From NCBI RefSeq assembly GCF_007997005.1, contig NZ_VOSL01000052.1:1-64000 (forward strand): a DNA stretch of 64,000 nt, read 5' to 3'. Made by a program: the position numbers and the translations under genes. Shown here piece by piece: positions 1 through 9,986 of this stretch. The stretch is from Lujinxingia vulgaris (lineage in GTDB: Bacteria; Myxococcota_A; Bradymonadia; Bradymonadales; Bradymonadaceae). Positions within the stretch are counted from its first letter, which is position 1, and every line of letters starts with the position of its first letter. A model generated the notes under the pieces. The model had not been told where the DNA came from. It was given only the letters and a program-made list of their open reading frames with translations, and did no database searches.

Positions 1-432
1 GTGCGCCTGGTGCCCTCGCCAGCGCGGGCCGAGCTCTCGCTCAACGGGCGCGCGCTGGGCCCGGGCGCCCGTCAGGTGCAACTGCCCCGCGGCCGCACCG
101 CCATCATTGAGGCCCGCGCGCCCGGCTACACCCCGCTTCGCCTGGAGCTCAACCCCGCCTCCATCCAGGGCGATGAGCTCGCGCTGAACCTCGAAGAGAG
201 CCCCCGCGGATGCCTTAACTTCCGGGCGATCTACCCCGCACATAACGAGATCGCCATCGACGGCACCTGGCTCTCCGGGCGTCATATGACGCTGCGCAAC
301 CATCCATTGAGCGCCGGCCCGCACACCCTCACCGTGCGCAACCCCGAGGCCGGTCGCGAGGAGCGCTTCGAGGTGACCATTGAGCCCGGCGAAGACTGCG
401 CCCACCTGGTCGTCTGGGACGAAGAGCGCTGA
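1..432 (+). CDS. PEGA-like domain protein, C-terminal part (5' end outside window)
   Basis: The reading frame is already open at the first base, so only the C-terminal 143 residues are visible and the GTG at base 1 is probably not the start. The segment holds two short beta-rich repeats of PEGA type: one near residues 10-55 (LSLNGRALGPG followed by a Gly-Tyr element) and one near 75-135 (IAIDGTWLSGR...LSAGPHTLTV). PEGA domains are small extracytoplasmic beta modules often attached to kinases or lipoproteins in deltaproteobacteria. The missing N-terminus prevents assignment of a role. It ends 114 bases before the FHA/sigma-54 gene on the same strand. Confidence 0.6.
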   Translation: MRLVPSPARAELSLNGRALGPGARQVQLPRGRTAIIEARAPGYTPLRLELNPASIQGDELALNLEESPRGCLNFRAIYPAHNEIAIDGTWLSGRHMTLRNHPLSAGPHTLTVRNPEAGREERFEVTIEPGEDCAHLVVWDEER

Positions 433-546
433 GCGCAGCACACCCACAAGAAGAGCGCCGGCTGGCTTGTGACGCGACGCCCCCCTCGCTATGGTAGCGG
501 CCCTCTGGAACCGATTTTCGACACCACGTCTCCCGGATCTATTGCT

Positions 547-1938
547 ATGAGCGACGCAACACGCACCATCTTTCTGGACGACGGCGCCGAGCAGCTCGAA
601 CTGCAGCGCTTCCGCGTTGAAGTCATCGAGGGCCCCGACAAGGGCCTCTCCCGCGCCTTTGAGCGCGCCGAACTTCTGATCGGAAGCTCGCCGGACTGCG
701 ACATCTCGCTCAACGACCCGGCGGTGAGCCGCGTGCACGCGGCGATCGTCGTCGATGAGAGCGGCTACCGCCTGGTCGACCGCGGCTCCAAAAACGGCAC
801 CTTTGTCGAGGGGCTGCGCACCGTCGACATCTTCCTGGCCGACCGCGTGCGTTTTCAGCTCGGCGACACCACCCTGCAGTTCTGCCTGACCGACGAGAAG
901 GTGGAGGTGCGCTTCTCGGGCAGCGACCGCTTTGGCAACATGCTCGGCAAGAGCCGCGCGATGCGTGAGATCTTCTCGATCCTCGAGCGCGTCTCCCCCA
1001 CCGACGCCACCGTGCTCATCGAAGGGGAGTCGGGCACCGGCAAAGAGCTCGTCGCCGAGGCGATTCACCTGAACAGCCCTCGCAAAGACGGCCCCTTTAT
1101 CGTGCTCGACTGCTCGGCCATCGCCCGTGAGCTCATCGAGTCGGAGCTCTTCGGCCACGTCAAAGGGGCGTTCACCGGCGCCACCGGCTCGCGCAAAGGC
1201 GCCTTTGAGGCCGCCCGCGGCGGCACCCTCTTCCTGGATGAGCTCGGAGAGCTCGCCGTCGACCTGCAGCCCAAACTCCTGCGGGCGCTGGAGAAGCGCG
1301 AGATCAAACCGGTCGGTAGCAACCAGAGCGTCAAGACCGACGTGCGCATCGTCGCGGCCACCAACCGCAACCTCTTAAGCGAGGTTAAAGAGGGCAACTT
1401 CCGCGAAGACCTCTACTACCGCTTCGCGGTGATTCGGGTGAACCTGCCCCCCTTGCGCGATCGCCCCGATGACATCCCGCTTCTGGTCGAGCATTTTCTG
1501 CGTCAGGCCAACGAGATGACCGGCCGCGACGACGTCGACATCGCCTACAAGACGATGGAGAAGCTCAAGCGCCACCGCTGGCCGGGCAACGTGCGCGAGC
1601 TCAAGAACTTCATCGAGCGCGCCGTGCTCCTGACCCAGGGCGACGCCATTGAGACCCGCTACCTCAACGCCGGCGAACCCTCCGCCACCGAGGTGCCCGA
1701 GGCCATCGAGGAGTCCAGCCTGCCCATGGTGGAGACGGCGCTCCAGGAGAACCTCCCCTTTAAAGACGCCAAGAACCGGCTGATTGAACATTTCGAGAAA
1801 GAGTACTGGGGGCGTCTGCTTGAGCGCACCGGAGGCAACGTCTCCAAGGCCGCCCGCATCGCCGGGGTGCACCGCAAGAGCGTCGAGTACATCCTCAAGA
1901 AGCTGGATCTGACCCGCGAAGATCTCGGCATCTCCTGA
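547..1938 (+). CDS. FHA-domain sigma-54-dependent transcriptional activator
   Basis: A 463-residue enhancer-binding protein that should activate sigma-54 promoters in response to a phosphothreonine signal. An N-terminal FHA domain (about residues 20-110, with the GSSP, SRVHAAI and KNGTFV elements) replaces the usual receiver domain. The central AAA+ domain has Walker A GESGTGKE, an intact GAFTGA sigma-54 contact loop, Walker B TLFLDELGEL and the RWPGNVREL sensor II region. The C-terminus is a Fis-type helix-turn-helix (GGNVSKAARIAGVHRKSVEY). An upstream in-frame GTG at 469 would add 26 unconserved-looking residues, so the ATG at 547 is preferred. FHA-type activators of this kind usually act downstream of Ser/Thr kinases in myxobacteria; the partner kinase is not evident here. 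Confidence 0.93.
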   Translation: MSDATRTIFLDDGAEQLELQRFRVEVIEGPDKGLSRAFERAELLIGSSPDCDISLNDPAVSRVHAAIVVDESGYRLVDRGSKNGTFVEGLRTVDIFLADRVRFQLGDTTLQFCLTDEKVEVRFSGSDRFGNMLGKSRAMREIFSILERVSPTDATVLIEGESGTGKELVAEAIHLNSPRKDGPFIVLDCSAIARELIESELFGHVKGAFTGATGSRKGAFEAARGGTLFLDELGELAVDLQPKLLRALEKREIKPVGSNQSVKTDVRIVAATNRNLLSEVKEGNFREDLYYRFAVIRVNLPPLRDRPDDIPLLVEHFLRQANEMTGRDDVDIAYKTMEKLKRHRWPGNVRELKNFIERAVLLTQGDAIETRYLNAGEPSATEVPEAIEESSLPMVETALQENLPFKDAKNRLIEHFEKEYWGRLLERTGGNVSKAARIAGVHRKSVEYILKKLDLTREDLGIS

Positions 1939-1990
1939 ATACCGTTGTTGAGCCTCGCCCCGCGTTTCCCCCTATGCTTTGAGCTGGTTG

Positions 1991-2716
1991 ATGTCTGAAG
2001 TCTCACCGACGCCTGCGCGCGACACTCTGATCTGCATCCCCACCTACAACGAGGCCGGCAACATCGGGCCGATCACCGAGGCCATCTTAAGCCGCTGCCC
2101 CGAGGTGCACATCCTCGTGATCGACGATGGCTCCCCGGACGGCACCGGCGAGCTGGCCGACGCGTTGGCCGCGGGCGACGAGCGCATTCATGTGATGCAC
2201 CGTACGGCCAAAGAGGGGCTGGGCCGCGCCTACATCGCCGGCTTTGAGTGGGCGCTGGCCGAGGGCTTTGAGAAGATCGTCGAGATGGACGCCGACTTCA
2301 GCCACCGCCCCGAAGATCTGCCGGAGCTGCTCAAGCAGCTCGACCACTTTGATGTCGCCATCGGCTCGCGCTACGTGGCCGGCGGCGCCACACAGGACTG
2401 GGGCCTCTTCCGTCGGCTGCTCTCACGCGGCGGCGGCTTCTACGCGCGTCTTGTGCTCGGCGTGGACATCCGCGACCTGACCGCGGGCTTTGTGGGCTGG
2501 CGACGCAGGGTGCTCGAGACCATCGATCTCGATCGCATTGAGGCCTCGGGCTACGTCTTCCAGATCGAGCTCAAATACCGCGCGCACCAGAAGGGCTTTC
2601 GCATCGTGGAGGTCCCCATCATCTTCCCCGACCGCCAGGTGGGCGACTCCAAGATGACGCCGGATATCGCGGCCGAGGCGCTCACGCGCGTCTGGAAGAT
2701 CCGCCTCAAACGCTGA
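1991..2716 (+). CDS. Polyprenol-phosphate mannosyltransferase-like glycosyltransferase (GT2)
   Basis: A 241-residue family 2 glycosyltransferase of the dolichyl-phosphate mannose synthase type. It would transfer a sugar from a nucleotide donor to a polyprenyl phosphate at the inner face of the membrane. Visible motifs are the N-terminal IPTYNEAGNI nucleotide-binding loop, VIDDGSPDGT, the metal-binding MDADFSH (DxD) and GSRYV, with the acceptor-site TAGFVGWRR and QIEL..R region. It lacks the C-terminal membrane segments of the longer relatives, so it is the single-domain form. An in-frame TTG at 1979 is possible, but the ATG at 1991 gives the expected N-terminus. It sits 52 bases after the sigma-54 activator and ends just before a terminator hairpin. 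Confidence 0.9.
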   Translation: MSEVSPTPARDTLICIPTYNEAGNIGPITEAILSRCPEVHILVIDDGSPDGTGELADALAAGDERIHVMHRTAKEGLGRAYIAGFEWALAEGFEKIVEMDADFSHRPEDLPELLKQLDHFDVAIGSRYVAGGATQDWGLFRRLLSRGGGFYARLVLGVDIRDLTAGFVGWRRRVLETIDLDRIEASGYVFQIELKYRAHQKGFRIVEVPIIFPDRQVGDSKMTPDIAAEALTRVWKIRLKR

Positions 2717-2724
2717 GTATGCCG

Positions 2725-2760
2725 CAAAAAAAAAGACCTGCCCCCGGCAGGTCTTTTTTT
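2725..2760. terminator. Bidirectional Rho-independent terminator
   Basis: A hairpin with stem AGACCTGCC/GGCAGGTCT and a three-base loop is flanked by an A run on the left and a T run on the right. It lies between the convergent glycosyltransferase and aldehyde dehydrogenase genes and could end transcription from both sides. Confidence 0.85.
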
Positions 2761-2778
2761 CGTACTACCGCTGTGACC

Positions 2779-4344
<1,566 letters not shown>

Positions 4345-4477
4345 AGGCGGGTCCTGAAAACGACGTCGAAAACGAAGGGGGTGAAGGCGCGCCCACACCC
4401 CGCAAGAGGTCGAGCAAGCGCGCGAGACAATAAGCACCGGGGCGGCCTCGTCCAGCACGGTGAGGCGGCCTCAACAC

Positions 4478-6079
4478 TCAGGGTAGAAGTATGGCCGGGC
4501 GGCTGTCGGCGCTCACCCGTGACTCCAGGGCCGGTCGCAGGCGATCGCCCAGGTGCGCCGGGCCCACCCGCGCCGAGAAGACCCCGCTGAGCCGACCAAA
4601 GCCCGGCCCCTGCAGCGCGTCGAGCGTAGGCAGCGTACCCTCCACCGACCAGGTCGACTGGAGGGCGGGCGCCAGCACGTTCCAGGCCCCCACCATAGCG
4701 TCGAGGTCAGCGGCGTAAACGTACTGACCGCCGCTGGCACAGGCGAGCTCCGCGTACTCCTGTACGGGCCCCACCCGACCCTCGGCGTCGCGCTCGGGAA
4801 GGCAATACGACGCGTCGGTCTGCGTCACCGCCCCGCCGGCGTCGTCGGCGTAGAGGGTGGCCGGGCGGCAGCGCTCATGGGGCTGGCAGCTCGCCTCGCT
4901 CTCACAGGTCGGGGCGCTGCAGCTCGCGTCCTCGCGGCAGGCCTGGTTGCCGCCCCACTGGCTGGGAAGATCGCGCAGCAGCGAGGCATCGAGCGCCGGG
5001 TCCAGGTGCACGATCATCAGGCGCACTCCGGTGGCCTCCAGGCGCGCGCGCACCGCCTCGGCATCGGCCCCGGCGTCGTAGACCTGGTTGGGGCTGTCGG
5101 TGAAGACGACGAGCATCTTCTCGGCCTCGTCATACGCCTCAAGCCCCAAATCGCGATCGAGCACCCGCAGGATCGCCTGATAGACATTGGCCTCCCGCGG
5201 AATCAACGTGGGAAGCTCGGCCAGTCGCTCGGTGAGGCTGTCGAGGTCGCGGGTCAGGTAATTCGTGAGTTCGCCGCCCTCACTGGGGGTCAGCGGCCGG
5301 GTCTGCGCGCCCACGTCACCGCCGTAAAACCAGAGGCTCACCGCGGCGTTCTCACCGCTAAAGCGCCCGCCCAGGGCGATCAAAAAGTCCTGGATCATCT
5401 GCCGGTGACGAAGGCCGGTGTCGGTGGCCCGCGCCGCGTTGGCGCTGAGCGCCTGCGCGCCGCTCGCGTCGTAGAGCGCGCCCACCGAGACGGGCAGCCG
5501 CCCGTCGAAGCTGGCGGTGTTCTGAATGAGCACGCTCAACGCGAGCTCCTTTGAGCCCTCGCGCCCCAGGCTCCACTCCTGACGCACACTGCCGGGAGCA
5601 AAGCTCACGCGGGTCGCCGCGGCGCAATACCGTTCGCCATCACCCACCTCAGCGGCGGTGCAAAGCAGCCCCTCCGGGCACTCCTGCGAGCTCTCACACC
5701 CCGGACCTGAGCGGGCCAGATAGGCCGCATCCAGGCTCAGCTGCCCGGCGCGAAGGGTCTCATTGGGCCAGATCATCTGCCCGTCGATGAGATCCCCGGC
5801 GGCGACTGCGGGCCCCTCCTGACTGAAGATCACAAAGGGGAAACGCGCCTTCCTGCTCCCTTCACAGCTCAGGGGCTGCGGGGGCAGAAGTCGCAGCGCG
5901 CTCGGGCTCAACGCCAGCCCGGGCTCGCGCGCCACATCGGGCTCCGCGCTGGCATCGTCACGGAGCCCGGCGTCATCCTGCGGCGCGGGGGCACCGTCAT
6001 CATCGCCGCAGCCGGCGATCACCAGGGCCGCCCCCAGCCCCAGCGCGCAACGTATCCATCGGTCGAACGAGCGAGTCAT
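4478..6079 (-). CDS. Secreted lipoprotein with VWA-like domain and Cys-rich region
   Basis: A 533-residue putative lipoprotein. The N-terminus has a basic start, a hydrophobic stretch and a lipobox ending IAGC, followed by an Asp/Ala/Pro-rich linker typical of surface lipoproteins in this group. The middle (about residues 175-385) looks like a von Willebrand A fold: alternating strands and helices with VVFTDSPNQVYDAGA and LMIVHLDP, although the canonical DxSxS metal site is not clear. Cys-rich segments (near residues 125-155 and 380-430) suggest disulfide-stabilised inserts. No enzyme signature was seen. It is separated from the aldehyde dehydrogenase start by 133 bases on the same strand. 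Confidence 0.75.
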   Translation of the reverse strand: MTRSFDRWIRCALGLGAALVIAGCGDDDGAPAPQDDAGLRDDASAEPDVAREPGLALSPSALRLLPPQPLSCEGSRKARFPFVIFSQEGPAVAAGDLIDGQMIWPNETLRAGQLSLDAAYLARSGPGCESSQECPEGLLCTAAEVGDGERYCAAATRVSFAPGSVRQEWSLGREGSKELALSVLIQNTASFDGRLPVSVGALYDASGAQALSANAARATDTGLRHRQMIQDFLIALGGRFSGENAAVSLWFYGGDVGAQTRPLTPSEGGELTNYLTRDLDSLTERLAELPTLIPREANVYQAILRVLDRDLGLEAYDEAEKMLVVFTDSPNQVYDAGADAEAVRARLEATGVRLMIVHLDPALDASLLRDLPSQWGGNQACREDASCSAPTCESEASCQPHERCRPATLYADDAGGAVTQTDASYCLPERDAEGRVGPVQEYAELACASGGQYVYAADLDAMVGAWNVLAPALQSTWSVEGTLPTLDALQGPGFGRLSGVFSARVGPAHLGDRLRPALESRVSADSRPAILLP

Positions 6080-6137
6080 GGCCGCACCTTAACGCAGGCG
6101 TTGAAAAACCTCCCCGGGGGCGACGTATGAGGCCGCC

Positions 6138-6824
6138 TCACAACCTGAGGAAGATGATCACAATCAGAAGAATCGTGGCGAAGAGGGCCACAAAGATCCA
6201 CATCGAGAGGCGCGACTGCGGCGCGGCCTCCAGGCTCTCTAAGAGCGCCATATTGCGCTGAAAGCGCCGACGCGAGTAGTCCAGCCGCGGGAAGGTGTAA
6301 TAGAGCGCGTCGGCGTCTTCATCGACGGTGACCTCGATATAACCTTCGGCCCCGAAGTCATTGAGCAAGCTCTGAACTTTGGCCGAGGGAAGATCGGTGC
6401 GGCTGGTCAGATATCCCAGCTCTACGCGCGGATCACGCGCGGCCGAGGCGATGCGCAGAAGCTCGTGCTGCTCGCGGACCTTTTTGACCCAGTCGGTGTC
6501 CTGCTTGAGGCTGGCGACCGCTCGCATAAACGCCGGCGCCTTCTCCAGATGGGCCTGCTCCTCGATGTCCAGCGGCCCGGGCAGAAAGCGCTCCGGGCGG
6601 GCGATCTCGTAGGCGGCGAGTTTGTCGAGCTGAACGCGCTCGACCCCGTCGAGCTCTTCGATGCCTTCGAGCACCCGGGCGATGCTGTCGACGTCCATCG
6701 GGAAATAGGTCGTCACGCCCAGCACGGTCACCGGAGCCTCGTCGCGCCTGGCGAGCTCGGCGGCGACCTCCGAGATCAGCTGAATGCCTTCGGGTACCGA
6801 GCGCAAGCGTTGACTGTCAGCCAT
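6138..6824 (-). CDS. Conserved-type hypothetical protein with C-terminal membrane anchor
   Basis: A 228-residue protein I do not recognise. The soluble part is rich in charged helices and includes a segment around residues 140-190 (LGYLTSRTDLPSAKVQSLL followed by a short hairpin) that looks like a winged-helix fold, but this is only a visual impression. The last about 22 residues form one hydrophobic helix ending in RL, so the protein is probably tail-anchored in the inner membrane with the body in the cytoplasm. I start at ATG 6824 (MADSQ), because the upstream in-frame codons at 6851 add a short unlikely extension. It faces the cheB gene divergently across a 380-base gap. Confidence 0.65.
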   Translation of the reverse strand: MADSQRLRSVPEGIQLISEVAAELARRDEAPVTVLGVTTYFPMDVDSIARVLEGIEELDGVERVQLDKLAAYEIARPERFLPGPLDIEEQAHLEKAPAFMRAVASLKQDTDWVKKVREQHELLRIASAARDPRVELGYLTSRTDLPSAKVQSLLNDFGAEGYIEVTVDEDADALYYTFPRLDYSRRRFQRNMALLESLEAAPQSRLSMWIFVALFATILLIVIIFLRL

Positions 6825-7204
6825 AAACGAGATCCATCGGGGGAAATCCATATGCCGCCGCCCGCAAAGGGCGGGGGCCAGAGGCGGCGCAATCTAACGA
6901 TCTCTTATCGAGTCGACAACCACCGTTGTCCTCCGGCACTTCAAGCCCGAAGTCGGGCGGATCATACGCCAGCGCTCCGGCCCTGTCATCCAACCCGAAG
7001 GGGGGGAGCCCGCACGCCCCCGCCCACTGCATCTTGCCCGCGCCCCGGCGCTCTGCCGACGCCGGGGTGAGGCCGAGGCATGCCCCGGCTTGGTGATTCA
7101 CGTAGCCGGAATGAGCGGGTATAGTCACACGTCTTTTAGCGCGGCGTTGACGTTGCGCATTGCAGCATGCGCCTAAACGCCCCATCAAATTCCCAAGAGT
7201 TTTC
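6825..7204. other. Divergent intergenic region upstream of cheB
   Basis: No convincing gene. It holds a GC-rich perfect hairpin with CCCCGGCG/CGCCGGGG arms (7043-7050 and 7060-7067) without a T run, and a short inverted repeat GCGCAT-N6-ATGCGC (7155-7172) about 30 bases before the cheB start. The latter could be an operator or part of a leader. I found no near-consensus sigma-70 or sigma-54 promoter. Confidence 0.4.
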
Positions 7205-8275
7205 ATGAGCTTACGCATCGTCATCGCAGAAGACAGCGCGATCTTCGCCGAGGTCCTGGTCGACGTGCTCCGCGCCGAGCCGGGCATCGAGATTGTGGCC
7301 ATGACCGATAACGGCGTCGATGTGGTCAACCTCTGCGAGGAGCATCGCCCCGACCTGGTGCTGATGGACATCCATATGCCGCGCCAGGATGGGCTTGCGG
7401 CCACCGAGGCGATCATGGCGCGCTGCCCGACGCCGATCCTGGTGGTGACCGCGGATCCCCACCGCGGCGGGGTCGACCTCTCGTTTAAGGCGCTCTCGGC
7501 CGGGGCGCTCGACCTGATGCCCAAGCCGCAGCGTCTGCCCTTCCCGGAGGTGGAGCGCGAGGCCCTTCTGCGCAAGATTCGGCTGCTCTCCCAGATTCCG
7601 GTGGTGCGCCATGTGCGTGGACGAAAGCGCCAGCGTGTCGAGGGGCCTCGGCGCGTCGACCCGGGCAGCGACGCCCCCGCAGCCAACCGTCCGGTCGCGG
7701 TGGTCGGGGTGGTCGCCTCGACCGGGGGCCCCAAGGCGCTGGCCCGCATTGTGGGCCAACTTCCTGCCGACTTCCCGGCAGCCGTTGTGGTCGTACAGCA
7801 CATCACCCACGGCTTCTCCACCCACCTGGCCCACTGGCTCGACAACCACAGCCCGCTCAAAGTCGTCGAAGCCTATGATGGCACCGAGCTCAAACGCGGC
7901 CACCTCTACATCGCGCCCACCGAGCGCCACATGATGCTGGAGCCCGAGCTCAAACTCAGCGTCACCGAAGGCCCCCCGGTCGGCGGCCACTGCCCCAGCG
8001 GCAATCGCCTGCTCACGAGCCTGGCGCGCCACGCCGCCCCCCGGGCCATCGGTGTGATCTTAAGCGGCATGGGCGATGACGGCACCGTCGGCCTCACCGC
8101 CCTGCACCACACCGGCTGCACCACGCTGGCCCAGGATGAGGCCAGCTCGGTGGTCTACGGGATGCCCCGCTCGGCCATCGCCCACGGGGTGGTCGATAAA
8201 GTAGTGGAGCTCGATCAGATCGCCGAGGCGCTCATCCGCGAGGTCGACGCCATCGAAGATCGGGAGTCGCGATGA
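7205..8275 (+). CDS. cheB: Chemotaxis response regulator protein-glutamate methylesterase
   Basis: A 356-residue CheB that removes methyl groups from chemoreceptor glutamates. The receiver domain (residues 1-110) has the acidic pair E9/D10, the phospho-acceptor D55 in LVLMDIHMP, T82 and K107. After a basic linker, the methylesterase domain shows the catalytic triad motifs: ASTGGPKAL (nucleophile Ser), VVQHITHGF (His) and LSGMGDDGTVG (Asp). The ATG at 7205 gives the normal N-terminus. Its stop overlaps the start of cheR by four bases (ATGA), so the two are translationally coupled. No CheA, CheW or receptor gene is nearby, so the pair may serve an unlinked or alternative chemosensory pathway. 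Confidence 0.95.
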   Translation: MSLRIVIAEDSAIFAEVLVDVLRAEPGIEIVAMTDNGVDVVNLCEEHRPDLVLMDIHMPRQDGLAATEAIMARCPTPILVVTADPHRGGVDLSFKALSAGALDLMPKPQRLPFPEVEREALLRKIRLLSQIPVVRHVRGRKRQRVEGPRRVDPGSDAPAANRPVAVVGVVASTGGPKALARIVGQLPADFPAAVVVVQHITHGFSTHLAHWLDNHSPLKVVEAYDGTELKRGHLYIAPTERHMMLEPELKLSVTEGPPVGGHCPSGNRLLTSLARHAAPRAIGVILSGMGDDGTVGLTALHHTGCTTLAQDEASSVVYGMPRSAIAHGVVDKVVELDQIAEALIREVDAIEDRESR

Positions 8276-9672
8276 ACCAGGGCCGCTTTCAACGGCGCCA
8301 GGTCATCACCCAGGCCTGCGAGCTCTTCGAGCGCTGGACCGGCTTCGCCCTGCGCGGAGCTGCGCCCACCCGCATCGCCGAGACCTTCGCGCGCCGGGCC
8401 GAGGCGCTCGGCTACGACGACCCCCTCACCTATGTGGAGGCCCTCCAGGATCTCTCCTCGACGGCCGCCGAGCCCCAGCGCCTGGTGAACCTGATTACCA
8501 ACGGGCTCACCGCCTTCTGGCGCGATGAGCCGCAGCTGCTGGCCCTGCGCTCGATACTGCGCAACCTCGGCGCCTCCGCCACCCTGGAGCGCCCCCTGCA
8601 GATCTGGTGCGCCGGCGTCTCCACCGGCGAAGAGGCCTACACCGTCGCCATGATCGCCAGCGAAGAGAACATCCCGGCCGACGTCCTGGGCACCGACGTC
8701 AACACCGAGTTCTTAAGCGTGGCCCGCCGTGGACACTACGGCACCTGGAGCCTGCGGCGTCTCGATGAGACGCGCCGCGACACTTTCCTGCGACCGATCG
8801 ATGAGCACACCTATGCCATCGCTCATCCCGACCTGGAGAGGGTGCGCTTTGACCATCACAACCTCTTGCACACCGCGCCGCGCTCGCGCCGCGCCGACAT
8901 GCGCTGGGACGTGATCTTATGCCGCAACGTCCTGATCTATTTCACCCCGCGGGCCTCCGCCACCGTGGTCGGACATCTGGCCGACGCGCTGGCCTTCGAC
9001 GGCTATCTGATGCTCGGCTCCTCCGAACAGATCCACGTGGAGCAGCTCAACACCGAAGGCCCTCGCCTGCGCGCGACTCGCCACGGCGAAGGTTTTTTGT
9101 ACCGCCGTTACGAGACCAAACCCGGTCAGACCATCGAGCCGGGCGCCTGGACGCTCAGCGAGAGCGCCCTCGACGAGCTTCTCGAGCCCCCCGCCCCCGA
9201 GTACAGCGGGCTCGATGAGACCACCAGCGACGTCGGCCTCAACGACACCGTCGTCGATCTTCTTGAGACCGCCGGCGAACATATGCGCCATGGCGAGCTT
9301 CGCCTGGCGATGGCCTGCCTGGAGGCCGCCACCAGCTACGATCCTTTTGTGGTCGAGGGCCACTGCCTGCTCGGTCAGGTGCTCGATCAGCTCGACGCCG
9401 GCCACTCCGCCCTCAAAGCCTACCAGAAGGCCCTCTTTCTGGAGCCTTTTCACTGGGTGGCCGCCTGGGGCGCGGCGCGCATCTACGAGAACTTCGGCGA
9501 AGACGACGCCGCGCGCCGCGCCTGGCGCCAGACGCTGGAGGGCCTGGCCGCAAAACCCGATCCGCTGCGCCACTCCCGGGTCATCCCGCGGCTGACCGGC
9601 CCCCTCGACGACGCCCGGCAGCATGCCCATCAAGAGGCACATCGCGCCCTCTCGGTGGTCAGCGTGTTGTAA
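8272..9672 (+). CDS. cheR: CheR-type methyltransferase with C-terminal TPR-like repeats
   Basis: A 466-residue SAM-dependent methyltransferase of the CheR family, adding methyl groups to receptor glutamates. The N-terminal helical domain (1-80) is followed by the Rossmann domain with NLITNGLTAFWRDE, the SAM loop IWCAGVSTGEEAYT, LGTDVN and ILCRNVLIYF. After an acidic linker (about 280-325), residues 330-440 form TPR-like helical hairpins (MRHGELRLAMACLEAATSY, GHSALKAYQKALFLEP). CheR proteins with TPR tails are known in alternative chemosensory systems such as myxobacterial Frz and pseudomonad Wsp. The cheB overlap supports a matched adaptation pair. Confidence 0.93.
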   Translation: MNQGRFQRRQVITQACELFERWTGFALRGAAPTRIAETFARRAEALGYDDPLTYVEALQDLSSTAAEPQRLVNLITNGLTAFWRDEPQLLALRSILRNLGASATLERPLQIWCAGVSTGEEAYTVAMIASEENIPADVLGTDVNTEFLSVARRGHYGTWSLRRLDETRRDTFLRPIDEHTYAIAHPDLERVRFDHHNLLHTAPRSRRADMRWDVILCRNVLIYFTPRASATVVGHLADALAFDGYLMLGSSEQIHVEQLNTEGPRLRATRHGEGFLYRRYETKPGQTIEPGAWTLSESALDELLEPPAPEYSGLDETTSDVGLNDTVVDLLETAGEHMRHGELRLAMACLEAATSYDPFVVEGHCLLGQVLDQLDAGHSALKAYQKALFLEPFHWVAAWGAARIYENFGEDDAARRAWRQTLEGLAAKPDPLRHSRVIPRLTGPLDDARQHAHQEAHRALSVVSVL

Positions 9673-9715
9673 CTTTTCTCGCCAATGATGGAATGACTTC
9701 GCCCCCTGAGCAGTT

Positions 9716-9804
9716 ATTTAATTACCTCGGCAACGAGGTCGGAGCTTGCGCCGCCTGTCCGCGATCTCAGGCGATGCGGCTCTAACGCATGGCACCTCCT
9801 TTCG
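9716..9804 (+). ncRNA. Candidate structured RNA upstream of a strong terminator
   Basis: This non-coding stretch can fold as three consecutive hairpins: ACCTCG-GCAA-CGAGGT with a GNRA-type tetraloop (9724-9739), CGCCTG/CAGGCG (9752-9773), and ATGCG/CGCAT (9774-9790) stacked directly on the previous one. A long terminator stem follows. A weak promoter-like pair (ATGACT, 18 bases, TTTAAT) lies at 9693-9722. The pattern fits a small RNA of about 120 bases or a cheR 3' UTR processed RNA. It does not match tRNA, 4.5S, 6S, tmRNA or RNase P landmarks that I can recognise. Confidence 0.35.
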
Positions 9805-9847
9805 GCCAACAGCGCCCTGTCGGGATGACAGGGCGCTGTTGGCTTTT
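9805..9847 (+). terminator. Rho-independent terminator with 16-bp stem
   Basis: A long perfect stem (arms starting GCCAACAGCGCCCTGT) with a short loop is followed by TTTTCTT. It would end transcription from cheB-cheR or from the candidate small RNA, and isolates the next gene, which starts 140 bases later. Confidence 0.85.
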
Positions 9848-9986
9848 CTTGCCTCGCCATACCAGCACATGCCCGAGCAAGACCCGCCTCCCTTTGACAA
9901 GCTCCGGCGCGAAAGGCAGAGAAGGCCCGGGGCGCGCGCTGCGCTCGCCACTCACCTCTCCTCACTTTTTGACCCGCGGAGGCTCC

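Noticed and set aside
9724-9790. tRNA gene
   Set aside because: Hairpins do not form a cloverleaf, and the TTCRA T-loop and acceptor stem are missing.
9789-9806. Sigma-54 promoter (TGGCAC-N5-TTCG) before the helical-repeat gene
   Set aside because: The minus-12 GC is not conserved and transcription from here would run straight into the strong terminator.
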